From: an uncultured Erwinia sp.
GTDB lineage: Bacteria; Pseudomonadota; Gammaproteobacteria; Enterobacterales; Enterobacteriaceae
Length of the DNA: 64,000 nt
NCBI GenBank assembly: GCA_945290265.1
Contig: CALYQW010000011.1
Location: 22,522-86,521, forward strand
Reading direction: 5' to 3'
Shown: positions 46,850 through 57,251 of the stretch, in pieces
How the letters are laid out: each line of letters begins with the position of its first letter
Position numbering within the stretch: the stretch's first letter is position 1
Program-made: the position numbers and the translations under genes
The notes under the pieces: model-generated
Told to the model about the DNA's origin: nothing
The model's database searches: none
What the model saw: only the letters and a program-made list of their open reading frames with translations

Positions 46850-48936
46850 TCGTTACCACCAATCATCCAGGTCATTCTGACCGTGCGGTTGCCGTCAATT
46901 TCCAGACTGGATAGCACCACCAGCTGTGGATACACCCGGCGTAAAAAACGTGCCAGCATAACGCGCAGCGGATGGTTAACCACCAGCACTGGCGGTGCGC
47001 CCAGGTTTTCCTGGTGGCGTATCGCCTGCCCGGTATGGACGATCAGATTATCAGTGATCCCTGGCTCAATGCCGCTACTGCTCTGGCTGGCCTGAATCAG
47101 TATTCGTTCCAGATTCAAATCAAGCCCAATCACCTGCAGATCCTCATCGCCAGGGAACCAGCGATGGGTAATCGCCCGGCCAAGACGGATACGTACCTGC
47201 GCCGTCAGTTCGTCAATATCGGTCTGGGTGGGTACCAGTTCGGCAAGGGTATCAATAATGGTGCGCGTATCGCGGATAGAGACGTTCTCTGCCAGCAGGT
47301 TCTGCAAAACCTTATGGAAAGTGGTCAGCGGAATAATCTGCGGGATCAGCTCCTCCACCAGTTTTGGCTGGGTACGATTCAGCTGTTCCAGCAGTTGCTG
47401 GGTTTCCTGGCGGCTGAACAGTTCGGCAGTAAATTGTGCAATCAGCTGATTTAGATGGGTGGCAACCACTGAGCTGGGATCAACCACGGTATAACCCTGA
47501 GTTTGCGCCTGCTCGCGCAGCACTTCATCAATCCATACCGCCGGTAAACCAAAGGCGGGTTCCTGGCAGGCTATGCCGGGAAGTTCACCTTCCGCGCAGC
47601 CGGGATTAATCGCCATCCAACGTTCCGGATGGGTTTCCCCCCCACCAATTTCCACTCCTTTTAACAGAATGCGGTAATGGGTTGGCGGCAGATCCAGATT
47701 ATCTTTAACGTGGATTGCCGGCGGCAGAAAGCCCATATCCTGAGCGAATTTCTTTCTGATACCGCGAATACGCATCAGCAGCGGTCCCTGTTGCTTACTG
47801 TCGACCAGCGGGATCAGCCGGTAGCCGACCTGCAGCCCCAGCACATCTTCCACCTGCACATCAGACCACGACGCTTCTGGGGCGGTGGTGGCTTCGGCAC
47901 TGGCTTGTTCAGGATCTTTGGCACTGGCACTGTCCCCGGCGGCCAGTTCGCAGCCGCGCAGCCACCAGGCCAGCGCCAGCAGCGCCACGGTAAACAGTAA
48001 AAATACCAGGTTCGGCATCCCCGGGATCAGCCCCAGCAGGCCGATAATCCCGGCCGCCAGCACCATTACGCGCGGATTTTTAAACAGCTGGCTGACCATC
48101 TGCTCACCCACATCCTGCTCGCTGGCTACGCGGGTCACAATCACCCCGGCCGCAGTGGAAATAATCAGGCAGGGGATCTGGGCCACCAGACCGTCACCGA
48201 TGGTCAGCAGGGTGTAAGTGCTGGCGGCCTGGCTAAAGCTCAGATCGTGCTGCATCAGGCCAATCACCAGACCACCGAGAATATTGATCGCCATAATGAT
48301 TAAACCGGCGATGGCATCACCGCGCACAAATTTACTGGCACCGTCCATCGAACCGTAAAAATCGGCTTCCTGGGTGACCACCTTACGCCTCTGACGCGCC
48401 TCCTGCTCACCAATAATTCCGGCGTTCAGGTCAGCATCAATCGCCATCTGCTTACCCGGCATCCCATCCAGCACAAAGCGGGCACCCACTTCTGCGATAC
48501 GTCCGGCACCCTTGGTGATCACCATAAAGTTGATAATCACCAGAATAATAAAGACGATAATCCCGATGGCAAAGTTGCCGCCCACCAGGAAGTGACCGAA
48601 GGCTTCCACCACCTGACCGGCCGCGCTGTCGCCGGTATGCCCGTTCATCAGGATGATACGGGTGGACGCGATATTCAGCGCCAGGCGTAGCAGGGTAGAG
48701 AACAGCAGCACGGTGGGAAACGCTGAAAACTCCAGCGTATCCTGAGTAAACATCGCCACCAGCAGGATCATCAGCGACAGCACGATATTAAAGGTAAACA
48801 ATAAATCCAGGGCAAACGCCGGCAGTGGCAGGATCATCATCGCCATTATCGTCATGATCAGCACCGGACCGGCGAGGATCTGCCACTGCGTTTTTTTCAT
48901 GGCGGGTAAGCGTAATTTAGTGGCGAGATTAGCCAT
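46846..48936 (-). CDS. flhA: FlhA, flagellar type III export gate protein
   Basis: A 696-residue export-gate protein with eight predicted N-terminal helices, the conserved cytoplasmic FHIPEP region (here GARFVLDGMPGKQMAIDADL) and a large C-terminal cytoplasmic domain that docks chaperone-substrate complexes. Length matches E. coli FlhA (692). Its start shares bases with the flhB stop (TAATG). Its FliPQR partners are not encoded in the window. Confidence 0.96.
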   Translation of the reverse strand: MANLATKLRLPAMKKTQWQILAGPVLIMTIMAMMILPLPAFALDLLFTFNIVLSLMILLVAMFTQDTLEFSAFPTVLLFSTLLRLALNIASTRIILMNGHTGDSAAGQVVEAFGHFLVGGNFAIGIIVFIILVIINFMVITKGAGRIAEVGARFVLDGMPGKQMAIDADLNAGIIGEQEARQRRKVVTQEADFYGSMDGASKFVRGDAIAGLIIMAINILGGLVIGLMQHDLSFSQAASTYTLLTIGDGLVAQIPCLIISTAAGVIVTRVASEQDVGEQMVSQLFKNPRVMVLAAGIIGLLGLIPGMPNLVFLLFTVALLALAWWLRGCELAAGDSASAKDPEQASAEATTAPEASWSDVQVEDVLGLQVGYRLIPLVDSKQQGPLLMRIRGIRKKFAQDMGFLPPAIHVKDNLDLPPTHYRILLKGVEIGGGETHPERWMAINPGCAEGELPGIACQEPAFGLPAVWIDEVLREQAQTQGYTVVDPSSVVATHLNQLIAQFTAELFSRQETQQLLEQLNRTQPKLVEELIPQIIPLTTFHKVLQNLLAENVSIRDTRTIIDTLAELVPTQTDIDELTAQVRIRLGRAITHRWFPGDEDLQVIGLDLNLERILIQASQSSSGIEPGITDNLIVHTGQAIRHQENLGAPPVLVVNHPLRVMLARFLRRVYPQLVVLSSLEIDGNRTVRMTWMIGGNE

Positions 48937-50081
48937 TACTTTTCACTCTTCTCGGTAAAATCCAGGCCTTCCGGCACCGGAATATGTTCGGGTTTCTTCG
49001 GGGTGATACCGCTGCCGTGACGCCAGCGCTGGACGTTGTAGACCCAGGCCAGCACTTCCGCCACCGCGCTGTACAGCGAGGCGGGGATCGGCTGACCTGG
49101 TTCGCAGTGACGATAAAGTGCGCGCGCCAGCGGGGCGGCCTCCAGCATTGGAATGGCGTGTTTTGCTGCTTCTTCGCGAATTCGCAGGGCAATATCCCCC
49201 GCGCCTTTCGCCAGCATCACCGGGGCAGCCATGGCGTCTTCGTTATAGCGCAGGGCAACCGTATAGTGGGTCGGGTTATTAATAATCACATCGGCATGCG
49301 GTACATCGGCCATCATGCGCTGGCGGGCCAGGCTACGCTGCAACTGTTTAATCTGTCCTTTGATATGAGGATCGCCTTCCTGCTGCTTATACTCATCACG
49401 CACTTCCTGCCGACTCATACGCAGTTTCTTAATGTGGCTGGTGATCTGATGAAACAGGTCATATCCCACCATTGGGATAATCGCCAGCAGCACCATCAGC
49501 AGACAGCCGGAGAGCAGGCGTAATCCCTGAGCTAAGGCACTGCCTGCCGGCTGGTACACCAGCTGAATAAACTGTGCCTTATTGGCCAGAGCAAACAGCC
49601 CGCAGGCGCTGGCGGCCAGCAGCACTTTCATCACGCTTTTCAGTAATTCGGCCAGCGCCTGAGCGGAGAACAAACGTTTTAAGCCGGGCAGGGGAGCCAG
49701 GCGTTTCAGATCGAACTTTAGTATTTTGCCGCCGGTCAGCAAACCGCCCAGCAGGTTAGGCGCAATCAGCGCTACCAGCAGGGCTCCGCCCAGTACCGGC
49801 AATATCGCCATCAGTGCCTGGCCCAGCAGTTGCCCTGTCCGGCTGAGCATCAGCGTACTGTCAAACCCGCTGCGGCGATCAAAGCTCAGACCGCTGCTCA
49901 TTAGCTGAGAAAGTTGCTCTGCCATATGACTGCCCCCCAGGGTTAGCAGCCCCCATCCGGCCAGCAGTAACAGCAGTGACGTCAGCTCTTTTGACCGTGG
50001 AACCTGCCCCTCTTTGCGCGCTTTACTCAGGCGCTGGGGCGTGGGATCTTCGGTTTTCTCCACATCACTTTCTTCAGACAT
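48936..50081 (-). CDS. flhB: FlhB, export gate and substrate-specificity switch
   Basis: A 381-residue protein with four transmembrane helices and a C-terminal cytoplasmic domain containing the autocleavage motif NPTH (in VIINNPTHYTVALRY). N-terminal EKTEDPTPQRLSKARKEGQV is the family signature. Cleavage at NPTH switches export from hook to filament proteins under FliK control. First gene of flhB-flhA-flhE; about 170 bp separates it from fliE, including the imperfect repeat ATTACCCTGAGTGGTAAT. Confidence 0.96.
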   Translation of the reverse strand: MSEESDVEKTEDPTPQRLSKARKEGQVPRSKELTSLLLLLAGWGLLTLGGSHMAEQLSQLMSSGLSFDRRSGFDSTLMLSRTGQLLGQALMAILPVLGGALLVALIAPNLLGGLLTGGKILKFDLKRLAPLPGLKRLFSAQALAELLKSVMKVLLAASACGLFALANKAQFIQLVYQPAGSALAQGLRLLSGCLLMVLLAIIPMVGYDLFHQITSHIKKLRMSRQEVRDEYKQQEGDPHIKGQIKQLQRSLARQRMMADVPHADVIINNPTHYTVALRYNEDAMAAPVMLAKGAGDIALRIREEAAKHAIPMLEAAPLARALYRHCEPGQPIPASLYSAVAEVLAWVYNVQRWRHGSGITPKKPEHIPVPEGLDFTEKSEK

Positions 50082-50254
50082 GGCGCAGCGTCTCTGTCTT
50101 CAGTCAGGGAGCAATGACGCAGAATCGGGTTATTGATGTCATCATCTTTATTCTGCGTCGTATTACCCTGAGTGGTAATAAATAATCTGTTAAGCGGCGA
50201 CATTGCGCCTTAACAGAAATAAAGAAGGATAATTAACGGCGGTCAATAATAGTC

Positions 50255-50590
50255 TTATACAGCCATGCTCATTATTTCCTGATAAGCACTGACCATCTTA
50301 TTTCGTACCTGCAAACCCAGGCTTAATTCCAGTGCCGACTTTTGCGTGGCAATCATGACATCATTAAGTCCGATATCACTACTGCCGGTCATATAATCAC
50401 GGGTTTTCTCGCCGGACTGAATTTGTGAGTGATTAATATTTTTCAGGCTGTTAAATAACAGTTCAGAAAATTCAGGTGTCGCACTCGCCGGCTTTGCTGA
50501 CCATAATGTGCCGGGGGAGCGGGCGGCAGAAAGCTGTTGAGCCTGCTGACTGATTTCGGCAATTACGCCATTTACTGACGGAACAGACAT
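50255..50590 (-). CDS. fliE: FliE, MS ring-rod junction protein
   Basis: A 111-residue protein with the C-terminal family block ALELSLGLQVRNKMVSAYQE and IMSMAV, and MIATQKS before it. It joins the MS ring to the rod and is the first rod-type export substrate. As in Salmonella it is divergent from fliF across 236 bp; the ATG at 50590 has AAGGAAAA upstream. Confidence 0.95.
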   Translation of the reverse strand: MSVPSVNGVIAEISQQAQQLSAARSPGTLWSAKPASATPEFSELLFNSLKNINHSQIQSGEKTRDYMTGSSDIGLNDVMIATQKSALELSLGLQVRNKMVSAYQEIMSMAV

Positions 50591-50826
50591 TAAACACTTT
50601 TCCTTAAATTAATTGAGGCCGGGATGTTAGCACAGGAAGAAAAAGCCCTTAAAACAGGATAAGCCGACAGAAAAAACGGCTAATTGATGCTTAAAAAAAT
50701 ATCAATTTCCACCATACTACGTCTCCTAAAATTATCCGGGCGTAAACGTTCACTGAGGGTATTTCACCCCGGGTGGACGGGCACGCTATTGCTCGCCGCC
50801 AGGCGTTTTATATACAGGGCTACGGC

Positions 50827-52488
50827 ATGAATGCCACAACCAGTAATGTCAAAATTTTTGCCGCAAAGCTGAGTGCGCTGCCTGACTGGTTCCGCGCCAG
50901 CCCGCGTATCGCGCTGGCCTTTACCGTGGCAGCCGTGGCTACGCTGGCCGTTGCGATGCTGCTCTGGGCCAGAGAGCCTGCCTACCGCGTGGTTTACAGC
51001 AATATCAGCGATGAAGACGGCGGTGCCATCGTGGCTGAGCTGGGCAAAATGAATGTGCCTTACCGCTTTGAGCAGCACGGGGGCGCAGTGATGGTGCCAC
51101 AGGACCAGATGCATGAAGTGCGCCTGAAGCTGGCACAGCTGGGGCTGCCAAAAGGTGGCGCGGTGGGTTTTGAACTGCTGGACGAAGAGAAATTTGGTAT
51201 CAGCCAGTTCAGTGAGCAGATTAACTTTCAGCGTGCGCTGGAGGGTGAACTGTCACGCACCATTGAAGCGCTGGGTTCGGTGAAAGCGGCACGCGTCCAT
51301 CTGGCGATCCCCAAACCCTCGATGTTTGTACGCGAGCAGAATTCCCCTTCTGCGGCGGTCACGGTCAATCTTAGTCAGGGACGTACCCTCGATGCCGGCC
51401 AGATCAACGCCATCAGTTATCTGATCGCCAGCGCGGTGCCGGGGCTTAACCCGGACAAAGTAACCATTGTCGATCAGCGCGGCCAGCTGATGAGCCAGGG
51501 CGGCGAACAGATGCAGCAAACCGCAGAACGCCGCTATATCAATGATATCGAAGCCGATTATCAGCGGCGCATCCAGGCGATCCTCGCCCCGCTGCTGGGC
51601 AGCGGTAATGTGCGCGCCCAGGTGACGGCGCAGCTGGACTTCACCGCTTATGAACAGACCAACGAACAGTATCAGCCCAACAGTACGCCGGAAAAAATGG
51701 CGATCCGCAGCCGTCAGTCAAGCAGCGCAGAGCAGGGCGGTAAAAATCCTGCCAGTGGCGTACCCGGTGCGCTAAGCAACCAGCCGCCGCTGCCGGTAAA
51801 CGGGCCAATTGATAAACCGAAAGACAGTGGCAAAAAGGACGACAGCGGGGCAACGGTACTCAACCCTGTGCCTTATAACCAGCGTCAGGATGACACCACC
51901 AACTATGAACTGGATCGTAAGCTGACGCATACCCGCCATAACTCGGTGCGTATCGAGCGGCTGTCGGCGGCGGTGGTGGTCAACTGGCTGCCCGCCAAAG
52001 AAGGCGAAAATGCGCCGCTGAGCGAAAAACAGATGCAGCAGATTACCGCGCTGGTAAAAGAAGCGATGGGCTTTTCTGACAGTCGTGGCGACAGTGTCAA
52101 TATTGTTAACTCACCGTTTACCCAGGCGGATGACGGGATGATGCTGCCCTGGTGGCAGCAGCCGTGGCTGATTACGCTGGCGATCAGCGCCGCACGCTGG
52201 CTGGGGGTGGCGCTGGTGCTCTGGCTATTGTGGCGCAAAGTCGTACTGCCGGTATGGCGGCGTCAGCAGGCGCAGCTGGCCTTGCTGCGCGAGCAGGCAG
52301 AACAGGCGCGTCAGCAGGAGCAGGTTCGGGTCCAGCAGCAGGCGGAGCGCAACCTCGAGATTAAGGCAGCACAGCGCGCCGAATCTGAAATTACCAGTCA
52401 GCAGCTGCGTGAACTCGCGGCGGAAGATCCGCGCATTATCGCGCTGGTGGTGCGACAGTGGATCAATGAGGAAAACAAAGCGTCATGA
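50827..52488 (+). CDS. fliF: FliF, MS ring protein
   Basis: A 553-residue ring protein with two transmembrane helices (about residues 25-45 and 450-475). The periplasmic ring-building motifs appear (YRVVYSNISDEDGGAIVAEL, GFELLDEEKFGISQFSEQIN, ALEGELSRTIEALGSVKAAR) and the C-terminal FliG-binding tail ends LAAEDPRIIALVVRQWINE. The ATG at 50827 aligns with known FliF proteins; the open frame extends 18 codons upstream from a GTG. It overlaps fliG by 4 nt. Confidence 0.95.
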   Translation: MNATTSNVKIFAAKLSALPDWFRASPRIALAFTVAAVATLAVAMLLWAREPAYRVVYSNISDEDGGAIVAELGKMNVPYRFEQHGGAVMVPQDQMHEVRLKLAQLGLPKGGAVGFELLDEEKFGISQFSEQINFQRALEGELSRTIEALGSVKAARVHLAIPKPSMFVREQNSPSAAVTVNLSQGRTLDAGQINAISYLIASAVPGLNPDKVTIVDQRGQLMSQGGEQMQQTAERRYINDIEADYQRRIQAILAPLLGSGNVRAQVTAQLDFTAYEQTNEQYQPNSTPEKMAIRSRQSSSAEQGGKNPASGVPGALSNQPPLPVNGPIDKPKDSGKKDDSGATVLNPVPYNQRQDDTTNYELDRKLTHTRHNSVRIERLSAAVVVNWLPAKEGENAPLSEKQMQQITALVKEAMGFSDSRGDSVNIVNSPFTQADDGMMLPWWQQPWLITLAISAARWLGVALVLWLLWRKVVLPVWRRQQAQLALLREQAEQARQQEQVRVQQQAERNLEIKAAQRAESEITSQQLRELAAEDPRIIALVVRQWINEENKAS

Positions 52489-53471
52489 ATGCCTACGAAA
52501 AAAGCGCCATGATTATGCTGACCCTGGGGGATGAACTGGCGGCCAGCGTATTTAAATTCTTAAGCAGCAGCGAAGTTAAGCAGATTAGTATCTCAATGAT
52601 TAACCTCGGTGGCTTTACCCATCAGCAGATGTCCCAGGTACTGAAAGAGTTCAGTAAGGAATCGGCTGAATTTACCTCGTTAAGCCTGAATACCGCGGAG
52701 TATCTGCGCAAAGTACTGATTAAAGCCCTCGGCGAGGAGCGGGCGCTCAGCCTGCTGGACGATATCCTTGACCGCCACGACAGCGGTAACGGCATTGAAG
52801 CGCTGGATATGATGGAGCCGCAGGCGGTTTACGATCTGATCCGCGATGAACATCCACAAATTATCGCCACCATTCTGGTGCATCTGAACCGGGCGCAGGC
52901 GGCAGATGTGCTGAGCAAATGCGATGAACGGGTGCGTAACGACATCATGCTGCGTATCGCTACCTTTGGCGGCGTGCAGCCGGCGGCGTTGCAGGAACTG
53001 ACGGAAGTGCTTAACAACCTGCTGCACGGCCACAGCCTGAAACGCAGCAAACTGGGCGGGGTACGTCCGGCGGCGGAAATTCTGAACCTGATGAAAGCGC
53101 CGCAGGAAGAAGCGGCGATTGTTGCGGTACGGGAATTCGATCAGGAGCTGGCGCAGAAAATTATTGATGAGATGTTCCTGTTTGAAAACCTGGTGGAAGT
53201 GGACGATCGCAGCCTGCAGCGTCTGATGCAGGATATTGAACATGAGTCGCTGATTGTGGCGTTGAAAGGTGCCGATGAGGCACTGCGTGAAAGATTCTTC
53301 CGCAATATGTCACGCCGTCAGGCGGATCTGATGCGCGAAGATCTCAATACCCGTGGTCCGGTACGCATGTCAAAGGTCGAAGCGGAGCAGAAAGCGATTC
53401 TGATGATCGTGCGCCGCCTCGCCGAGTCCGGGGAAATGATGATTGGAGGAACCGACGATGCCTATGTCTGA
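52485..53471 (+). CDS. fliG: FliG, rotor/switch protein
   Basis: A 328-residue switch protein. The middle domain has the FliM-binding EHPQIIATILVHL segment, and the C-terminal domain holds the torque helix with charged residues (DDRSLQRLMQDIEHESLIVA and RRQADLMREDL). N-terminal AMIMLTLGDELAASVFKFLS contacts FliF. Intact, although its C-ring partners FliM and FliN are not in the window. Confidence 0.96.
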   Translation: MNAYEKSAMIMLTLGDELAASVFKFLSSSEVKQISISMINLGGFTHQQMSQVLKEFSKESAEFTSLSLNTAEYLRKVLIKALGEERALSLLDDILDRHDSGNGIEALDMMEPQAVYDLIRDEHPQIIATILVHLNRAQAADVLSKCDERVRNDIMLRIATFGGVQPAALQELTEVLNNLLHGHSLKRSKLGGVRPAAEILNLMKAPQEEAAIVAVREFDQELAQKIIDEMFLFENLVEVDDRSLQRLMQDIEHESLIVALKGADEALRERFFRNMSRRQADLMREDLNTRGPVRMSKVEAEQKAILMIVRRLAESGEMMIGGTDDAYV

Positions 53472-54165
53472 CAGCCAGAATCTGGCAGCCTGGCAGCGCT
53501 GGCAGCCGCAGGATTTACTGGATGACCTGCCAGAGAACGTTGAAATCATCACCCCGCAGCATGACGCTGATACGCAGGCAGCGCTGCTGGCCGAACTGGC
53601 GCAACGCCGCCAGCAGGCGGAACAGCAGGGCAGAAAAGAGGGTGAACTGCGTGGCGTCGAACAGGGAAAGCAGCAGGGCTTTGAGGCGGGCTATCGTGAG
53701 GGGCACAGCGCCGGTCTGGCTGCCGGACAGCAACAGGCACTGGAGCAACAGCAGCAGGTGGCTCAGCACCTGAACCAACTGGCAACGGCATTTACTGCCA
53801 CCCTTGATAACCTTAACAGCCTGATCCCGGCGCGTCTGGTGCAGCATGCACTTACTGCTGCGCGCAGCCTGTTGGGCGAGCAACTGCAGCGTGATAACCG
53901 TACCCTGTTGGACACCATTACCCGTCTGATGCAGAACGACACGTTATTCACCAGCCAGATTGAGCTGTGGGTAAGCCCACAGGATCGCACCAGCGTGGAA
54001 CAGCACTTCACTCAGGCGCTGACCACCCTCGGCTGGGCTCTGCGAGAAGACAGTGAGATGTTGCCTGGCGGCTGTCGCCTGACGGCCGAACAGGGCGAAA
54101 TTGATGCTACGCTGGAACGCCGTTGGCAACAGCTGTGTCAGTTGAGCCGTGAGGAGCTGCCGTGA
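53458..54165 (+). CDS. fliH: FliH, ATPase regulator of flagellar export
   Basis: A 235-residue protein that binds FliI. It contains the glutamine/glycine-rich GxxxG-type helix region ([20 protein letters not shown], then [13 protein letters not shown]) typical of FliH and a C-terminal FliI-binding domain with [20 protein letters not shown]. The ATG at 53458 lies inside the fliG end, 8 nt after GGAGG. Overlaps fliI by 4 nt. Confidence 0.93.
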   Translation: MPMSDSQNLAAWQRWQPQDLLDDLPENVEIITPQHDADTQAALLAELAQRRQQAEQQGRKEGELRGVEQGKQQGFEAGYREGHSAGLAAGQQQALEQQQQVAQHLNQLATAFTATLDNLNSLIPARLVQHALTAARSLLGEQLQRDNRTLLDTITRLMQNDTLFTSQIELWVSPQDRTSVEQHFTQALTTLGWALREDSEMLPGGCRLTAEQGEIDATLERRWQQLCQLSREELP

Positions 54166-55538
54166 GTAATCCGCTCAAGCAGTGGCTGCAGCGGCTGGAT
54201 CGTGATGAACAGCGGATCAACCGGCTGCCGCCCTTTATCCGCTACGGCAAACTGGTTCGGGTCACCGGCCTGGTGATGGAGGCCAGCGGGTTACAGCTGC
54301 CGCTGGGCACCTGCTGTCAGGTAGAACGTCGGGGCGGGCAGGGCATTGAACTGATTGAAAGTGAAGTGGTGGGGTTTAAAGACAACCGCCTGTGCCTGAT
54401 GCCGCTGGAGCAGACTGACGGCATTCTGCCCGGTGCGCGGGTGATTGCCGGCGTGGGGGACGGGCAGACGGCAGTCAGGCAACTGCCACTGGGGCCGGAA
54501 CTACTGGGGCGGGTGCTGGATGCCAGCGGAAAACCGCTTGATGGCCGCCCGGCCCCGCAAACTGTCAGTCAGGGCGGGCTGTTTACCCCACCATTTAATC
54601 CCTTATTACGCGAGCCGGTTCAGCAAATTCTGGATGTTGGCGTGCGGGCAATTAACGGCCTGCTGACGGTAGGACGCGGTCAGCGTATGGGACTGTTTGC
54701 CGGGTCCGGAGTAGGGAAAAGTGTGTTGCTGGGGATGATGGCGCGCTTTACTGCTGCTGATGTGATTGTGGTGGGACTGATTGGAGAACGTGGCCGGGAA
54801 GTTAAAGATTTTATTGAAAATATTCTGACGGATAGCGGTCTGGCTCGGGCGGTAGTGATTGCCGCCCCGGCTGACGTTTCGCCGGTTCTGCGTATGCAGG
54901 GCGCGCAGTATGCCACCCGTATTGCCGAAGACTTCCGCGATCGCGGGATGAATGTGCTGCTGATTATGGACTCGCTCACCCGTTATGCTATGGCGCAGCG
55001 TGAAATTGCGCTGGCGATGGGGGAGCCCCCGGCCACCAAAGGCTATCCACCGTCGGTGTTTGCCCGCCTGCCGGCGCTGGTGGAACGTACCGGAAATGGG
55101 CTGCGCGGTGGTGGTGCCATTACCGCCTTCTATACGGTTCTGACCGAAAGTGACGATCAGCAGGATCCTATTGCCGACTCGGCGCGTGCCATCCTCGATG
55201 GTCATATTGTGTTATCACGACGTCTGGCCGAATCAGGGCACTATCCGGCGATTGATATTGAAGCATCTATCAGTCGGGTGATGACTGGCCTGATTGACGC
55301 GCAGCACTATCAGCAGACGCGCCGCTTTCGCCAACTGCTGGCCAGCTGGCAGAGCAACCGCGATCTGGTCAGCGTGGGTGCCTACAGTATGGGCAGCGAT
55401 CCGCTGCTGGACAGCGCAATTGCCGGCTATCCGCAAATGGAAAGCTGGCTGCAGCAGGGCATAGAGGAACGCTGTGATTACCGCGCGGCCAGAGATCAGC
55501 TTAGCCAGATTATTCCGGCGCAACCTGAAGCATCATGA
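54162..55538 (+). CDS. fliI: FliI, flagellar export ATPase
   Basis: A 458-residue ATPase related to the F1 beta subunit. Walker A is [15 protein letters not shown], Walker B is in [20 protein letters not shown], and [14 protein letters not shown] is conserved. It energises substrate unloading at the export gate. Start is GTG overlapping the fliH stop. Length matches E. coli FliI (457). Confidence 0.97.
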   Translation: MSNPLKQWLQRLDRDEQRINRLPPFIRYGKLVRVTGLVMEASGLQLPLGTCCQVERRGGQGIELIESEVVGFKDNRLCLMPLEQTDGILPGARVIAGVGDGQTAVRQLPLGPELLGRVLDASGKPLDGRPAPQTVSQGGLFTPPFNPLLREPVQQILDVGVRAINGLLTVGRGQRMGLFAGSGVGKSVLLGMMARFTAADVIVVGLIGERGREVKDFIENILTDSGLARAVVIAAPADVSPVLRMQGAQYATRIAEDFRDRGMNVLLIMDSLTRYAMAQREIALAMGEPPATKGYPPSVFARLPALVERTGNGLRGGGAITAFYTVLTESDDQQDPIADSARAILDGHIVLSRRLAESGHYPAIDIEASISRVMTGLIDAQHYQQTRRFRQLLASWQSNRDLVSVGAYSMGSDPLLDSAIAGYPQMESWLQQGIEERCDYRAARDQLSQIIPAQPEAS

Positions 55539-55981
55539 ATCCTGGTCCGATGGCTATCCTGCGTGAGCAGGCGGAAAAAAAGTTGCGCGACTCCGCGCAA
55601 CGGCTGGCGGCGGCACGTCAGGTCTGGCAGCAGGCCAGCGATCAGTTACAGCAGCTGAAAACCTATCAGTGTGAGTATCAGCAGCAACTGCAGCGCGATG
55701 TCCATATCAACGGGGTAACGGTGATGGCGCTGACCGGACGTCAGGCCTTTATTTCATCGCTGGGAAACGCAATAGCCCGGCAGACTGACACCCTGGCGAC
55801 ACAAAAGCAGGCAGTCGATCGTGCATTATTGAGCTGGCAGCACGACCACCAGCGGCTGAATGCATTTGAAACCCTGATAAGCCGGGCGGCGCAGGCAGCT
55901 GAAAAGAAAGCACGCCGCCTTGAACAGAAAATGATGGATGAATTTGCCCGCATTGCCGGCGTAAAGAGTGAAACTTTATGA
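55535..55981 (+). CDS. fliJ: FliJ, export apparatus stalk/chaperone escort
   Basis: A 148-residue, almost entirely helical coiled-coil protein rich in Q, R and A, ending [20 protein letters not shown], the typical FliJ C-terminus. It sits between FliI and FlhA, recycling empty chaperones. Overlaps fliI and fliK by 4 nt each. Confidence 0.94.
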   Translation: MNPGPMAILREQAEKKLRDSAQRLAAARQVWQQASDQLQQLKTYQCEYQQQLQRDVHINGVTVMALTGRQAFISSLGNAIARQTDTLATQKQAVDRALLSWQHDHQRLNAFETLISRAAQAAEKKARRLEQKMMDEFARIAGVKSETL

Positions 55982-57045
55982 TGACGTTAAACCCGCTGAT
56001 GGCGCTGGCGGAAAAGTTGCCAACCACCAAACGCGATCAGGATGAGACGCCAGCCGGCTTTGACTCCCTGCTGGAAAAACAGCAGCAGGCGCAGTTGCCG
56101 GCGGAAGCCGACAGGCCGCTGACGCCGCCAGTCACGACGCGTGAGGCAGACGACGATGCACGGGCCACGGCGAGCGTGAATCTGCTGCTGCCAGCGGACT
56201 GGAATATGCCACAAAACCGGATAAATACGCCAGCCGCAGAGCCTCACCCTTCTGCTGATCGTATCGCCGCGGCGCTGGTGGTAGCGCAGGCAGTCAGTAT
56301 TGAGGTACAGGAGCAGCCAGCAGCGGCATCGTTGCCGGCTGACGGACTACGCCTGCCACTGGAGTCCGAATCGGCAGATTTTGCTTTCTCCGCACAGCGC
56401 CCGGCTCAGTTTGCAGAGGTCAACCGCGCAATTGCACTCCAGTCGGCTGGCGAACCCGCTTACCGGAGTACAACGACAGCCGCAGCGTCGTTAGCTGTTC
56501 CCCCTGAGTTAGTACCTGCTGCCTCCGCAGGCAATGTGGTGGAAGCCTTCAGCCCGATACCACAGAGCGGCGCGGCGATGCCATTGACGCCGGTCAGTCA
56601 TGTAACACCTGCTACGCTGACGGCGCAACCGCTGCTACAAGAGTCATTGGGCAGTGCCGGCTGGCAACAGTCGCTGGGACAGCATTTGACCTTCTTCAGC
56701 CGTCAGGGACTGCAGCATGCAGAACTGCGCCTGCATCCTGAAGAGCTGGGGGCGCTGCAAATCACCATGCGCGTGGTCAACGATCAGGCACAAATGCATG
56801 TGGTGGCGGAAACCCCTCAGGTGCGATCGGCACTGGAAGCGGCGATGCCTCACCTGCGCGCGGCGCTGGCTGAAAATGGTATTCAGCTGGGGCAAAGTAG
56901 CGTGGATAACGGCAACGCGTCCGCAGACAGTCAGCATCAGTCCGCCGCCGGACATTCTGATGTACGGCAGCAGCAGGATGAAGATAACAGTGAAACGGTT
57001 ATCACCGGCACCCTGACCCTGGGTGGGGTAAATACCTTTGTCTGA
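55978..57045 (+). CDS. fliK: FliK, hook-length control protein
   Basis: A 355-residue protein with a long low-complexity, alanine/proline-rich N-terminal ruler part and a conserved C-terminal switch domain: LRLHPEELGALQITMRVVND and QVRSALEAAMPHLRAALAEN. It measures the hook and triggers FlhB switching. It is the last flagellar gene in the window; fliLMNOPQR, expected next in enterobacterial order, do not follow. Confidence 0.93.
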   Translation: MMTLNPLMALAEKLPTTKRDQDETPAGFDSLLEKQQQAQLPAEADRPLTPPVTTREADDDARATASVNLLLPADWNMPQNRINTPAAEPHPSADRIAAALVVAQAVSIEVQEQPAAASLPADGLRLPLESESADFAFSAQRPAQFAEVNRAIALQSAGEPAYRSTTTAAASLAVPPELVPAASAGNVVEAFSPIPQSGAAMPLTPVSHVTPATLTAQPLLQESLGSAGWQQSLGQHLTFFSRQGLQHAELRLHPEELGALQITMRVVNDQAQMHVVAETPQVRSALEAAMPHLRAALAENGIQLGQSSVDNGNASADSQHQSAAGHSDVRQQQDEDNSETVITGTLTLGGVNTFV

Positions 57046-57251
57046 CTGGACGGGGAGGGGATCCCCTGCTGCGAGATAATGCAGCATTGATCCGGTTCTG
57101 ATGCAAAAAAATAGTGTCTGTAACGCCAGAATTCATTTTTCCGCTGTCCGGTATCAGAGTTCAGCACACTGACCCACAGAACAACGAGCAATCAAAGCCA
57201 GGTCTCGCTACTATCCACTGCTGAGTCCATCAGCAGCAAACGGAGAGAGGT

